Part shown: positions 55,926-64,000 of the stretch, one piece after another
Numbering within the stretch: position 1 is the stretch's first letter
How the letters are laid out: each line of letters opens with the position of its first letter
Origin: Nocardioides eburneiflavus
Lineage (GTDB): Bacteria; Actinomycetota; Actinomycetes; Propionibacteriales; Nocardioidaceae
NCBI RefSeq assembly: GCF_004785795.1
Contig: NZ_SRRO01000001.1
Location: 4,774,001 to 4,838,000, forward strand
Direction: 5' to 3'
Length of the DNA stretch: 64,000 nucleotides
Notes under the pieces: model-generated
Databases searched by the model: none
Told to the model about the DNA's origin: nothing
Seen by the model: only the letters and a program-made list of their open reading frames with translations
Position numbers and translations under genes: made by a program

Positions 55926-56351
55926 TCAGAGGTTCGGAAACCAGATCCCGATCTCGCGGGCGGCGGACTCGGGCGAGTCGGAGCCGTGCACGATGTTCTG
56001 CTGGACGGCGAGGCCCCAGTCGCGCCCGAGGTCGCCGCGGATCGTGCCCGGCAGGGCGACCGTGGGGTCCGTGGCACCGGCGAGGGCGCGGAAGCCCTCG
56101 ATGCACCGCTCGCCCTCGATGACGACGGCGAGGACGGGGCCGGAGAGCATGAACTCGACGAGGGGCCCGTAGAACGGCTTGCCCTCGTGCTCGGCGTAGT
56201 GGTCGGCGAGGATCTCCGCGGTCGCGGTGCGCAGCTCCACGGCCGCGAGCGTATAGCCCTTGGTCTCGATCCGGCGCAGCACCTCGCCGGAGAGGCCGCG
56301 GCGCACGCCGTCGGGCTTGACGAGGACGAGGGAGCGCTGGACGTCGGTCAT
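55926..56351 (-). CDS. ndk: Nucleoside-diphosphate kinase
   Basis: A 141-residue kinase balancing NTP pools by a phospho-His intermediate. It shows LVLVKPDGVRRGLSGEV, the active-site His in QNIVHGSDSPESAAREI, and GTIRGD. ATG 56351 is preceded by TAGGCT at 7 nt, thus leaderless. It stands between DUF4233 and mreB. Confidence 0.98.
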   Translation of the reverse strand: MTDVQRSLVLVKPDGVRRGLSGEVLRRIETKGYTLAAVELRTATAEILADHYAEHEGKPFYGPLVEFMLSGPVLAVVIEGERCIEGFRALAGATDPTVALPGTIRGDLGRDWGLAVQQNIVHGSDSPESAAREIGIWFPNL

Positions 56352-56358
56352 GCCGGGC

Positions 56359-56364
56359 AGCCTA
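56359..56364 (-). promoter_or_regulatory. -10 element (TAGGCT) of ndk
   Basis: TAGGCT on the minus strand, 7 nt before the ndk ATG, with no Shine-Dalgarno. Short gap after the DUF4233 stop at 56375. Confidence 0.6.
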
Positions 56365-56374
56365 GCGAGGACGC

Positions 56375-56761
56375 TCAGCCCTGTTCCGCGCGGTAGGCCG
56401 CCCACGCCCCCGCGCGCTCCCGCTCGATCTTGCGTCCCAGCAGGTCCGCCGCCGTCCACAGCGCCGCGAAGATCAGGCCGAGGCCGAACATGACGGGCAG
56501 GACGAAGCCCAGCGCGACGGCCGCGACCTGGACCGCGTAGCCGGCCAGGTAGGCCCACTCGGCGCGTAGCATCCCGGCGAGGAGCAGGCACACCACGGCC
56601 AGGCCGAGGCCGACCGAGAGCGCCAGCGAGGTGTCGACGTCGGCGATGGTGATCATCACGGGCGTGGTCAGCCCGAGGGTGATGGCCTCGAGGCTGAGGA
56701 CCGCGGCGGCCATCCCGCGTCGCGGCGAGCGCTCGGTGTTGGTGGGTGCGGCCTCGGTCAT
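56375..56761 (-). CDS. DUF4233 membrane protein
   Basis: A 128-residue membrane protein with three or four TM helices (AAVLSLEAITLGLTTPVMI, LGLAVVCLLLAGML, AVALGFVLPVMFGLGLIFAALW). It belongs by position and pattern to the actinobacterial DUF4233 family, always between folC and ndk. ATG 56761 overlaps the folC stop (ATGA). Function unknown. Confidence 0.85.
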   Translation of the reverse strand: MTEAAPTNTERSPRRGMAAAVLSLEAITLGLTTPVMITIADVDTSLALSVGLGLAVVCLLLAGMLRAEWAYLAGYAVQVAAVALGFVLPVMFGLGLIFAALWTAADLLGRKIERERAGAWAAYRAEQG

Positions 56762-58128
56762 CGACGGCCCTTCAGCAGGCCGCGCGCCTCGCCCACGGTC
56801 ACCACCGATCCGGTGACGAGCACGGCGCCGGCGCCGATCGAGACGTCGATCGCCTCGCCGACCTCGGCGAGGGTGGCCGCCCGGTCGATGGCGTCGGCGA
56901 GGTCGGGGACGACGCTGACCCGGTCCTCGCCGAACACCTCGGCCGCGGCGCGGCCGAGGGCGGCGGCCGACATCGACCGCGGCGTCGAGTTCTGGGTGCA
57001 GACGACGTGCTCGAAGTAGGGCTCGAAGGCGGCGAGCACGCCGTCGGCGTCCTTGTCCTCCATCACGCCCATCACGCCGATGAGCGGGCTGAAGGAGAAC
57101 GAGTCGTCGAGCGCCGCGGCGACCGCCTCGGCTCCGTGCGGGTTGTGCGCGGCGTCGAGCACGATCGTGGGACTGCGGCGGATGATCTCCAGCCGTCCCG
57201 GCGAGGTGACCTCGGCGAAGGCGGCGCGCACGAGGTCGTCGTCGAGCTCGCCGGTGCCGAACGCCTCGACCGCTGCCAGGGCGACGGCGGCGTTCTGTGC
57301 CTGGTGGGCCCCGTAGAGCGGCAGGAACACGTCGTCGTACCGAGCGCGCAGGCCCTGCAGCGAGACGACCTGGCCGCCGACCGCGGGCGTGCGCGAGACC
57401 ACGCCGAACTCCATCCCCTCGCGGGCGACGGTGGCGCCGACCTCGGCCGCGCGCGCCAGCAGGACCGCCGCCACCTCCGGGGTCTGCTCGGCAAGGACCG
57501 CGACCGAGCCGGGCTTGATGATCCCGGCCTTCTCCACCGCGATGGTGGCCGGGTCCTCGCCGAGGTACTTGGCGTGGTCGACGGCGATCGGCAGGACCAC
57601 GGCGACGTCGGCGTCGATGACGTTGGTGGCGTCCCAGCTGCCGCCCATGCCGACCTCGACGACGGCCACGTCGACGGGCGCGTCGGCGAACGCGGCGTAC
57701 GCCATGCCGACGATGGTCTCGAAGAAGCTGAGCGGGTGCTCCTGCTCCGAGTCGACGAGGTGGGTGTAGCGGGCCACGTCGTTGAAGGCCCGAACGAACG
57801 CCTCGTCGTCGAGCGGCTCGCCGTCGACACTGATCCGCTCGCTCATCCGCTCGAGGTGCGGGGAGGTGAACCGGCCGGTGCGCAGGTCGAGGGCCCGCAG
57901 GAGCGTCTCGATCATCCGGCTGGTGCTGGTCTTGCCGTTGGTTCCGGTCAGGTGCACCGAGCGGAAGGAGCGCTGCGGCTCGCCGAGGAGCTCCGTGAAC
58001 GCCTCGATCCGGTCCAGGCTCGGCTCGAGCTTGGTCTCCGGCCAGCGCGACAGCAGGGCGTCCTCGACCTCTGCGTAGGTCTCGGCGAGGCGGGGGGCGT
58101 CCTGCGGGTCAGGGAAGGCGTCAGTCAT
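56758..58128 (-). CDS. folC: Folylpolyglutamate/dihydrofolate synthase
   Basis: A 456-residue Mur-ligase-type enzyme adding glutamate to (dihydro)folate. The ATP loop is LTGTNGKTSTSRMIE; further motifs are VEVGMGGSWDATNVI and LDAAHNPHG. ATG 58128 lies 9 nt after TAGACT, so the leader is very short. A dispersed repeat occupies the place of its -35 region (58151-58192). DUF4233 and perhaps ndk follow. Confidence 0.96.
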   Translation of the reverse strand: MTDAFPDPQDAPRLAETYAEVEDALLSRWPETKLEPSLDRIEAFTELLGEPQRSFRSVHLTGTNGKTSTSRMIETLLRALDLRTGRFTSPHLERMSERISVDGEPLDDEAFVRAFNDVARYTHLVDSEQEHPLSFFETIVGMAYAAFADAPVDVAVVEVGMGGSWDATNVIDADVAVVLPIAVDHAKYLGEDPATIAVEKAGIIKPGSVAVLAEQTPEVAAVLLARAAEVGATVAREGMEFGVVSRTPAVGGQVVSLQGLRARYDDVFLPLYGAHQAQNAAVALAAVEAFGTGELDDDLVRAAFAEVTSPGRLEIIRRSPTIVLDAAHNPHGAEAVAAALDDSFSFSPLIGVMGVMEDKDADGVLAAFEPYFEHVVCTQNSTPRSMSAAALGRAAAEVFGEDRVSVVPDLADAIDRAATLAEVGEAIDVSIGAGAVLVTGSVVTVGEARGLLKGRR

Positions 58129-58137
58129 GGCGCCACG

Positions 58138-58143
58138 AGTCTA
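58138..58143 (-). promoter_or_regulatory. -10 element (TAGACT) of folC
   Basis: TAGACT on the minus strand, 9 nt before ATG 58128. The expected -35 position falls inside the dispersed repeat at 58151-58192. Confidence 0.5.
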
Positions 58144-58150
58144 TGGGCCT

Positions 58151-58192
58151 CGGTTTCGACACGCTCGCTGCGCTCGCTGCTCAACCAGCGGG
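58151..58192. repeat. Dispersed intergenic repeat
   Basis: A 42-nt element with GGTTTCGAC at one end, two copies of CGCTCGCTG in the centre and TCAACCAGCG at the other. I recognise it from memory as a repeat scattered through intergenic regions of many high-GC actinobacteria. The outer GGTT/AACC ends are inverted. It separates folC from the secreted-protein gene. Confidence 0.6.
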
Positions 58193-58196
58193 GTGC

Positions 58197-59225
58197 TCAG
58201 CAGCGGACGGTCCGCCGCCACGGCTTCACGACCTCCAGCGCCTTCCCGTCGAGGGGGCGCTCGCGGAGCTGCTCCAGGGCGTCGGCCCAGCGCGGGTCGG
58301 CCGTCCCGGTGACGTACATCGACGAGCCCTGGTCGGCGTAGACGAGTCCGTACCTCTTCATCGCCACCACGATGGTCCGGGCGACACCGGTGTAGCGCCG
58401 GGCGGGGAACGACGCCCGCAGCCGGAACCGCATGCCGTACGCCGGCAGGTCCCGCGCGGTGTTGCCGCTCGGACCGCAGTGGCGGGCCGGCCACGTGTAC
58501 GCGTGCCGCGCGGTCGGGAGCGTGAAGCGCAGCGCGTGCGTGATCCGCCCGGAGGCCGCCTCGTCCCACGACAGGAGGCCGGGCAGGATCGGCAGACCGG
58601 CCGCGTCGGCGGAGGTCCAGCCCGCCGGGCGCAGGCGGTTGGAGGACAGGTCCCACCGGGCCGCGGACGCGGCGCGCCACGCCACGACGTCGCCGGAGGC
58701 GTCCCGCACCCGCTCGGCGGCGTACAGCTCGACGAGGTCGCACGTGCCGCGACGGACCGTGATGACGTGGCGATCACCCTCGTCCGGGTCGGGGTCGCGG
58801 GTGCTGCCGCCCTCGATGGCGGCATCGGCCGGGATCCACACCCGACCGCGGTCGCTCTCGCTGCGGTAGTCCTCCCCGTCGACCCCGAACTGCAGCGGCA
58901 GCAACGGCTGGTCCTCGTCGACGACGTTGACCGGGATGCCGTAGTACTCCTCCGTCGTGCCGAGGTCGAGGTGCAGGTCGTGCCCGGCGGCCTGCCGCCC
59001 GACGATCGCCGCCGAGTGCCGCCACACGGGGCGGGAGTCGACGCGGCGGTTCCACGGGTTGTCGGGCGGGAAGAGCTCGCACCCGCCCACGGCGTGCACC
59101 GGGGCACGCCGCTCGCGCTCGGGCACGACGCCCGCCAGCACCGGCGACGACGCCGTGGCCGCGACCACGAGGGACAGGGTGAGGGCCAGGCTGGTGACCA
59201 GGCTGGTGACCGTGAGGGGCCGCAT
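58197..59225 (-). CDS. Secreted conserved hypothetical protein
   Basis: A 342-residue exported protein with a Sec signal peptide (residues 1-31, hydrophobic LVTSLALTLSLVVAATASS). The mature start GGCELFPPDNPWNRRVDSRPVWRHSA is a motif shared by a family of actinobacterial secreted proteins whose role I do not know. Later features are HDLHLDLGTTEEYYGIPVNVVDE and AMKRYGLVYADQGSSMYVTG. No known catalytic motif. ATG 59225 has TAGTCT 6 nt upstream and no Shine-Dalgarno, thus leaderless; that -10 overlaps the TAG stop of the GNAT gene. Confidence 0.8.
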   Translation of the reverse strand: MRPLTVTSLVTSLALTLSLVVAATASSPVLAGVVPERERRAPVHAVGGCELFPPDNPWNRRVDSRPVWRHSAAIVGRQAAGHDLHLDLGTTEEYYGIPVNVVDEDQPLLPLQFGVDGEDYRSESDRGRVWIPADAAIEGGSTRDPDPDEGDRHVITVRRGTCDLVELYAAERVRDASGDVVAWRAASAARWDLSSNRLRPAGWTSADAAGLPILPGLLSWDEAASGRITHALRFTLPTARHAYTWPARHCGPSGNTARDLPAYGMRFRLRASFPARRYTGVARTIVVAMKRYGLVYADQGSSMYVTGTADPRWADALEQLRERPLDGKALEVVKPWRRTVRC

Positions 59226-59231
59226 CCGCCG

Positions 59232-59237
59232 AGACTA
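59232..59237 (-). promoter_or_regulatory. -10 element (TAGTCT), overlapping an upstream stop codon
   Basis: TAGTCT on the minus strand lies exactly 6 nt before ATG 59225. Its first three bases are the TAG stop codon of the preceding GNAT gene. Confidence 0.6.
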
Positions 59238-60152
59238 GGGCGTCGCCGGGAGCCTGACGAGGTGCTCGGCCATGTCGACCACCGGCTCGTAGCCGAGCCG
59301 GGCGTAGATCTTGTTCGACGTCGGGTTGGCCCGGTCGGTGAACAGGCACATCCGGTGCCCGGCCGCGAGCCCGCGCCTGGTGAGCTCACCCACGACGTAC
59401 GACGCGATGCCGCGTCCGCGGTGCTCGCGAGGCGTGTAGACGGGACCGATCCTGGAGACGCCGTACGACGGCAGGCCGGCGCCGCTCAGGTGGGCGACCG
59501 TCCCGTCGGGCAGCTCCCACAGCCACTCGACGCCCTCGCGGATGCGGACCAGCACGCTGTCGAGCGTGTTGTGCTCGCCAGAGGTCGGGTCGGGCTCGCG
59601 CCCCGCCTGCTCGTCGGCCTCCTCGTGGAACGCCGTGAACCACGCGAGCACCAGCTCGGCGTCGTCCTCCGTCGCGAGCCGCAGCCGACCCACGGGCGCG
59701 TCGGGCACCTCGACGGAGGTCGCCTCCCACAACCGCGTGCCCTTGTCGACGAGGAGCTCCCCGCCGCTCAGCTCCGCGGTCGTCCGGGCCAGCACCTCCG
59801 CGCCCGGCAGGGCACCGTTGGCCCCGCCCAGGTGCTCGCCCCGCTCGTGCAGGGCGGCTGCGAGCGCGCGGGCCGCGTCGTCCGGCATCGGCACGGAGAA
59901 GGTGGGGAACGGCTTGAACGGCGCGGTCCGCATGACCGCACTGACGACCTCGCCGGCGTCGTCGCGCACGACGAGCCACCAGCGCTCGAACGGCGCGCCG
60001 ACCCCGGCCCACGAGTCGTGGCCGTCGGCCAGCTCCCGGGCGGTCCGCTCGCTCACGCTGGCGATGACGCTGCCGAGCACGGGGTCGGCGGCGAGCAGGT
60101 CGCCCGCCGCGGCGAGGAACGGCTGCGGGGTGTCGAAGAACTCCAGCTCCAT
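59235..60152 (-). CDS. GNAT-family N-acetyltransferase
   Basis: A 305-residue acetyltransferase with a degenerate N-terminal half (about 1-150) and a C-terminal GNAT domain carrying the acetyl-CoA motif RIGPVYTPREHRGRGIASYVVGELTRRGL and the end NPTSNKIYARLGYEPV. The two-part size matches actinobacterial FR47-type GNAT proteins. Substrate unknown. ATG 60152 has TAGCGT 6 nt upstream, likely leaderless; it diverges from valS with 76 bp between. Confidence 0.9.
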   Translation of the reverse strand: MELEFFDTPQPFLAAAGDLLAADPVLGSVIASVSERTARELADGHDSWAGVGAPFERWWLVVRDDAGEVVSAVMRTAPFKPFPTFSVPMPDDAARALAAALHERGEHLGGANGALPGAEVLARTTAELSGGELLVDKGTRLWEATSVEVPDAPVGRLRLATEDDAELVLAWFTAFHEEADEQAGREPDPTSGEHNTLDSVLVRIREGVEWLWELPDGTVAHLSGAGLPSYGVSRIGPVYTPREHRGRGIASYVVGELTRRGLAAGHRMCLFTDRANPTSNKIYARLGYEPVVDMAEHLVRLPATP

Positions 60153-60158
60153 GGCGCG

Positions 60159-60164
60159 ACGCTA
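60159..60164 (-). promoter_or_regulatory. -10 element (TAGCGT), leaderless promoter
   Basis: TAGCGT on the minus strand, exactly 6 nt before ATG 60152; same hexamer and spacing as at 17548-17553. Confidence 0.6.
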
Positions 60165-60216
60165 CGACCCGGCCATCCGTCGTGATACTCGTTTTCGCAG
60201 GCCGGAGGCCCGTCAA

Positions 60217-60222
60217 TAGACT
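60217..60222 (+). promoter_or_regulatory. -10 element (TAGACT) of valS, leaderless
   Basis: TAGACT lies exactly 6 nt before the valS ATG (60229). No Shine-Dalgarno. The short 76-bp gap leaves no room for a T-box leader. Confidence 0.65.
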
Positions 60223-60228
60223 CAGCGC

Positions 60229-62874
60229 ATGACTGAGAACCCCAGCACCCAGGCACCGGACAGTGGTCCGACGACAGCGAGCACCGACCAGCGTGCCGTC
60301 GTCGTACCGGAGCGTCCGGCGCTCGAGGGTCTGGAGGACAAGTGGTCGCGCGCGTGGGCCGACAACGACACCTACGCCTTCGACCGCACGCAGCCGCGGG
60401 AGAACGTCTACTCGATCGACACTCCCCCGCCGACCGTGAGCGGCTCGCTGCACGTCGGCCACGTCTACTCCTACAGCCACACCGACCTGATCGCGCGCTA
60501 CCAGCGGATGCAGGGCAAGGCGGTGTTCTACCCGATCGGCTGGGACGACAACGGCCTGCCGACCGAGCGGCGCGTGCAGAACTACTTCGGCGTCCGCTGC
60601 GACCCGACCCTGCCCTACGACGCCGACTTCACCCCGCCGGAGAAGCCCGACCCGAAGAAGCAGGTCCCGGTCAGCCGCCCCAACTTCATCGAGCTGTGCG
60701 AGCAGCTCGTCGTGGAGGACGAGAAGGCGTTCGAGGCGCTCTGGCGCCAGCTCGGCCTGTCGGTCCAGTGGAACCCGACCTACACGACGATCGGTGACCA
60801 CTCGCGCACCGTCAGCCAGCGCGCGTTCCTGCGCAACTACGCCCGCGGCGAGGCGTACCTCTCCGAGGCGCCGACGCTCTGGGACGTCACCTTCCAGACC
60901 GCGGTCGCCCAGGCCGAGCTCGAGGCCCGCGACTACCCCGGCGCCTACCACCGTGTCGCGTTCCACACTGTTCCGACCGACGAGGCCTCCGGCCGCCCGA
61001 TCCACATCGAGACCACGCGCCCGGAGCTGATCCCGAGCGTCGTCGCGCTGATCGCCCACCCGGACGACGAGCGCTACCAGGACCTCCTCGGCACCACGGT
61101 GACCTCGCCGGTCTTCGGCGTCGAGATCCCGGTCCTCGCCCACCCGGCCGCGGAGCCCGACAAGGGCGCCGGCATCGCGATGTGCTGCACGTTCGGTGAC
61201 CTCACCGACGTCATGTGGTGGCGCGAGCTCGACCTGCCGATCCGTACGGTCGTCGGCCGCGACGGCCGACTCACCCGCGAGACGCCCGAGTGGCTCGCTG
61301 CCGAGCCCGCCGCCGCGGCGTACGCCGAGATGGCCGGCAAGACGACGTTCAGCGCGCGCGAGGCGATCGTGGGCCTGCTGCGGGAGTCCGGCGACCTCGA
61401 CGGCGAGCCCAAGGCCACCCAGCGGATGGCGAACTTCTACGAGAAGGGCGACAAGCCGCTCGAGATCATCGCGACCCGCCAGTGGTACATCCGCAACGGC
61501 GGCCGTGACGCGGCGCTGCGCAAGGAGATGCTGGTCCGCGGCGAGGAGGTCACCTGGATCCCCGCCCACATGAAGCACCGCTACGACAACTGGGTCGGCG
61601 GCCTCAACGGCGACTGGCTGATCTCGCGCCAGCGGTTCTTCGGCATCCCGTTCCCCGTCTGGTACCCGCTCGACGCCGACGGCGAGCCCGACCACGATCA
61701 CCCGCTGCTGCCCACCGAGGACCAGCTCCCGGTCGACCCGTCGACGGAGGCACCCCACGGCTACGACGAGGACCAGCGCGGCAAGCCCGGCGGCTTCGTC
61801 GGCGACCCCGACGTGATGGACACCTGGGCGACGTCCTCGCTGACCCCGCAGATCGCGGGCATGTGGGAGGTCGACGACGACCTGTTCTCGCGGGTCTTCC
61901 CCTACGACCTCGCCACCCAGGCACACGACATCATCCGCACCTGGCTGTTCTCCCGCGTCGTCCGCGCCGACTTCGAGCACCAGGTCGTCCCGTGGTCGCA
62001 CGCGATGATCTCGGGCTTCATCGTCGACCCCGACCGCAAGAAGATGTCGAAGTCCAAGGGCAACGTCGTGGTCCCCACCGACATCCTCGACAAGTACGGC
62101 GCCGACGCGGTGCGCTGGCGCGCCGCCATCGGCCGCCCGGGCATGGACTCGCCCTTCGACGAGTCGCAGATGAAGGTCGGCCGCCGGCTCGCGATGAAGG
62201 TCCTCAACGCCTCGAAGTTCGTCCTCGGCAACGTGGGCGCCACCGAGCTCAGCCCGGCCGCGGTCAGCGCCCCGGTCGACTGCGCGCTGCTCGGTCGGCT
62301 CGAGGTCGTCGTCCGCAGGGCCACCGAGGCGTTCGACGCCTACGACTACACGACCGCGCTCGAGGTCACCGAGAAGTTCTTCTGGGAGTTCTGCGACGAC
62401 TACCTCGAGCTCGTCAAGGAGCGTGCGTACGACTCCGAGGGGGGCCAGGGCACGGACTCGGCCCGCGCCACGCTGGCGATCGCGCTCCACGTCCAGCTGC
62501 GGCTGCTCGCCCCGTTCCTGCCGTACGCGACCGAGGAGGTGTGGTCGTGGTGGCAGGACGGCTCGATCCACCACGCCGCCTGGCCGACCGCCGCCGACCT
62601 CGGCTCCGCGGCCGCCTCGCAGCCGCTGGTGCTCGACGCCGTGGCCGCCGCCCTCACCGGCATCCGAGGCGCCAAGTCGCAGGCGAAGGCCAAGATGCGC
62701 GCGCCCCTCTCGCGCGTCGAGATCACCGGCCCGGCCACGCTCCTCGAGGCTGCCCAGCAGGCGCAGGACGACCTCCGCGCCGTGGGCACCATCGTCGGCG
62801 ACCTCGACTTCGTCGTCGACGAGTCGGCCTCCGAGCTGCGGGTCACCGCAGAGCTGGCGCCCACCGAGGACTGA
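60229..62874 (+). CDS. valS: Valyl-tRNA synthetase
   Basis: An 881-residue class I synthetase charging tRNA-Val, with editing. HIGH motif is HVGH in [20 protein letters not shown] is intact in [11 protein letters not shown]; the CP1 editing domain ([22 protein letters not shown]) lies between. The anticodon-binding domain follows. This appears to be the actinobacterial form without the long C-terminal coiled coil, which agrees with its shorter length. It converges on the Lys/Ala-repeat gene with a 7-bp gap; a CTGACC-ACC-GGTCAG palindrome (62871-62885) contains both stop codons. Confidence 0.97.
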   Translation: MTENPSTQAPDSGPTTASTDQRAVVVPERPALEGLEDKWSRAWADNDTYAFDRTQPRENVYSIDTPPPTVSGSLHVGHVYSYSHTDLIARYQRMQGKAVFYPIGWDDNGLPTERRVQNYFGVRCDPTLPYDADFTPPEKPDPKKQVPVSRPNFIELCEQLVVEDEKAFEALWRQLGLSVQWNPTYTTIGDHSRTVSQRAFLRNYARGEAYLSEAPTLWDVTFQTAVAQAELEARDYPGAYHRVAFHTVPTDEASGRPIHIETTRPELIPSVVALIAHPDDERYQDLLGTTVTSPVFGVEIPVLAHPAAEPDKGAGIAMCCTFGDLTDVMWWRELDLPIRTVVGRDGRLTRETPEWLAAEPAAAAYAEMAGKTTFSAREAIVGLLRESGDLDGEPKATQRMANFYEKGDKPLEIIATRQWYIRNGGRDAALRKEMLVRGEEVTWIPAHMKHRYDNWVGGLNGDWLISRQRFFGIPFPVWYPLDADGEPDHDHPLLPTEDQLPVDPSTEAPHGYDEDQRGKPGGFVGDPDVMDTWATSSLTPQIAGMWEVDDDLFSRVFPYDLATQAHDIIRTWLFSRVVRADFEHQVVPWSHAMISGFIVDPDRKKMSKSKGNVVVPTDILDKYGADAVRWRAAIGRPGMDSPFDESQMKVGRRLAMKVLNASKFVLGNVGATELSPAAVSAPVDCALLGRLEVVVRRATEAFDAYDYTTALEVTEKFFWEFCDDYLELVKERAYDSEGGQGTDSARATLAIALHVQLRLLAPFLPYATEEVWSWWQDGSIHHAAWPTAADLGSAAASQPLVLDAVAAALTGIRGAKSQAKAKMRAPLSRVEITGPATLLEAAQQAQDDLRAVGTIVGDLDFVVDESASELRVTAELAPTED

Positions 62875-62881
62875 CCACCGG

Positions 62882-63493
62882 TCAGCCCTTGCCGTGACCC
62901 TTGCCGTGGCCCTGGCCGGCGTGCCCGGCGGCCTTGGCTGCGTCACGCGCGGCCATGCGGACAGCCTTCGCGGCCTCGCGCTCAGCCTTCCGAGCAGCCT
63001 TCGCGGCCTCGCGCTCAGCCTTCCGAGCAGCCTTCGCGGCCTCGCGCTCAGCCTTCCGAGCAGCCTTCGCGGCCTCGCGCTCAGCCTTGCGAGCCGCCTT
63101 CGCGGCCTCGCGCTCAGCCGTACGGGCAGCCTTCACGGCGTCCTTGGTGTCCGAGGACACGGTGGGCGTGGTCTGCTGGGTGGGCTGAGCAGTGGCCTGC
63201 TCGGTGGCCTGCTGGGCTGCCCCGGCGGCCTGCTCCTGCGCAGGCGCCGGGGAGGCGACGACCTCGGCCAACGGCTGGGCGCTCAACTCGGCGGGGATGC
63301 TGACGGGAGCCTCGTCGGACTCCTCGACGGGGGGTGCCACCGGGCGCCGTTCGACGGGCGCGGCGATCGGCCTGGCGGGCTGGACGAGGTCCTCGATGCC
63401 GAAGCCGCGGCCCACCGACAGCGACATCAGGACGGCGCAGAGCACGGCTACGAGAGCGAACCCCACGAGTGGCCGCTTCTGGTCAACCCCCAC
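62882..63493 (-). CDS. Membrane-anchored Lys/Ala/Glu-repeat protein
   Basis: A 203-residue protein. A single TM helix (about 8-28, LVGFALVAVLCAVLMSLSV) is followed by a Pro/Ala/Gln-rich linker and then by five 11-residue repeats of KAEREAAKAAR type, ending in a Gly/His/Lys-rich tail (GHAGQGHGKGHGKG). The repeats should form a long, highly charged helix outside the cytoplasm, perhaps binding nucleic acid, teichoic acid or peptidoglycan. GTG 63493 has GAAGGGGA about 6 nt upstream; ATG 63511 is an alternative. Function unknown. Confidence 0.72.
   Translation of the reverse strand: MGVDQKRPLVGFALVAVLCAVLMSLSVGRGFGIEDLVQPARPIAAPVERRPVAPPVEESDEAPVSIPAELSAQPLAEVVASPAPAQEQAAGAAQQATEQATAQPTQQTTPTVSSDTKDAVKAARTAEREAAKAARKAEREAAKAARKAEREAAKAARKAEREAAKAARKAEREAAKAVRMAARDAAKAAGHAGQGHGKGHGKG
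62969..63133. repeat. Five tandem 33-bp coding repeats
   Basis: Five head-to-tail 33-bp units (62969, 63002, 63035, 63068, 63101), the first three almost identical, encode KAEREAAKAAR-type units of the membrane protein. Near-identity implies recent expansion by slippage or unequal crossing over. Confidence 0.9.
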
Positions 63494-63631
63494 CGGGTCC
63501 CCTTCCCACATGCAGACGAGACGCCAGTCTCTCCGGACCATGACGCGTGTCCCACGTCGATGGCCCGGAATAGTCCGAAGTGACTAGGCCGCCATGGTCA
63601 GATCAGGCCAGTGTCACACCGGGCAAGTGGG

Positions 63632-64000
63632 TCAGGCGGACTTCTTCTTCCGGCCCTCTGCCTCGCGGAGGACCAGGGTGGGCGCGACGTCGTCCTGGAC
63701 GACCTCGCGGGTCACGACCACCTTGGCGACGTCACCGCGGGAGGGCACGTCGTACATGACGTAGAGGAGGACCTCCTCGATGATCGCGCGCAGTCCGCGA
63801 GCACCGGTGCCGCGCTCGAGGGCCGCCTCGGCGATCGCGTCGATCGCGTCGTCGGTGAACTCGAGCTCGACGCCGTCGAGGTCGAAGAGCTTCTGGTACT
63901 GCTTGACGAGCGCGTTGCGCGGCTCGGTGAGGATCTGCACGAGCGCCTCGCGGTCGAGCTTGCTCACGCTGGCGATCAGCGGCAGGCGTCCGATGAACTC
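63632..64000 (-). CDS. clpX: ATP-dependent protease ATPase subunit ClpX (C-terminal part)
   Basis: The last 122 codons of ClpX, open to the window edge. It begins [20 protein letters not shown] and includes [26 protein letters not shown] and the sensor-2 region [22 protein letters not shown]. ClpX unfolds substrates for ClpP. The Zn-binding domain and Walker motifs lie outside. The short C-terminal end RKKKSA is seen. Gene order valS then clpX agrees with other actinobacteria. Confidence 0.95.
   Translation of the reverse strand, partial: EFIGRLPLIASVSKLDREALVQILTEPRNALVKQYQKLFDLDGVELEFTDDAIDAIAEAALERGTGARGLRAIIEEVLLYVMYDVPSRGDVAKVVVTREVVQDDVAPTLVLREAEGRKKKSA

Noticed and set aside
60153..60228. 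T-box riboswitch before valS
   Set aside because: The gap is only 76 bp, holds the divergent GNAT promoter, and the valS -10 sits 6 nt from the ATG.
59386..62946. A very long open frame (over 1100 codons) antisense to valS and the GNAT gene
   Set aside because: Its product is low-complexity Arg/Gly/Val-rich and mirrors the GC-rich codons of valS. No domain is present, and valS is unmistakable on the other strand.
62969..63133. Regular 33-bp repeats resembling a CRISPR array
   Set aside because: The units are directly adjacent with no unique spacers, are read in frame as KAEREAAKAAR, and no cas genes are near.

Overview
The window is very GC-rich, with GTG/ATG starts, many 4-bp start/stop overlaps (ATGA, GTGA) and an actinobacterial gene order: proB-obgE-rpmA-rplU-rne, then rodA-PBP2-mreD-mreC-mreB-ndk-DUF4233-folC-valS-clpX. 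Families and order suggest a rod-forming high-GC actinobacterium of the Nocardioides type (Propionibacteriales). The species cannot be told from the sequence. No rRNA, tRNA, CRISPR array, IS element or phage gene was seen.

Layout. 1-5.9 kb: the end of an unknown gene, a lipoprotein coupled to a LytR-CpsA-Psr (LCP) protein, a LuxR-type response regulator with its histidine kinase, and a secreted RTX-repeat protein. 6-15.6 kb: ligA, a TetR-controlled drug-efflux unit with a clear palindromic operator and an alpha/beta hydrolase, then the tightly overlapping run iscS-mnmA-serine hydrolase-short MetE-like protein. 15.6-17.9 kb: an HELVH-motif lipoprotein, a nucleotidyltransferase-like protein and a small degenerate region with a hairpin. 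17.9-25.8 kb: proB, obgE, rpmA, rplU, a large RNase E/G and a TIGR03936-type protein.

25.9-47.9 kb is the most distinctive part. About 22 kb of surface-glycan genes separates the TIGR03936-type gene from its usual radical-SAM partner (TIGR03960-type, 47.9-49.9 kb). The block holds two tandem DUF2142-like membrane proteins, two DegT/DnrJ/EryC1 aminotransferases, an LpxA-like acyltransferase, a GT4 glycosyltransferase, a sugar epimerase, a hexapeptide acetyltransferase, a Gfo/Idh/MocA dehydrogenase, an LPG-synthase-type membrane protein, an LhgO-like oxidase, and an inverted convergent pair of two-gene modules (coiled-coil/repeat protein plus RgpF-TagF-like protein). Together the enzymes fit synthesis of an N-acylated amino (perhaps 2,3-diamino) nucleotide sugar and its addition to a cell-surface glycan. 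No complete export system (Wzx/Wzy or ABC) is visible.

49.9-64 kb returns to conserved backbone: the cell-elongation operon (mreB to rodA), ndk, DUF4233, folC, a secreted protein, a GNAT enzyme, valS, a Lys/Ala/Glu-repeat membrane protein, and the clpX C-terminus cut by the window edge.

A recurring regulatory theme is a TANNNT -10 element 6-9 nt before the start codon, without Shine-Dalgarno, at about ten genes. This implies widespread leaderless transcription.
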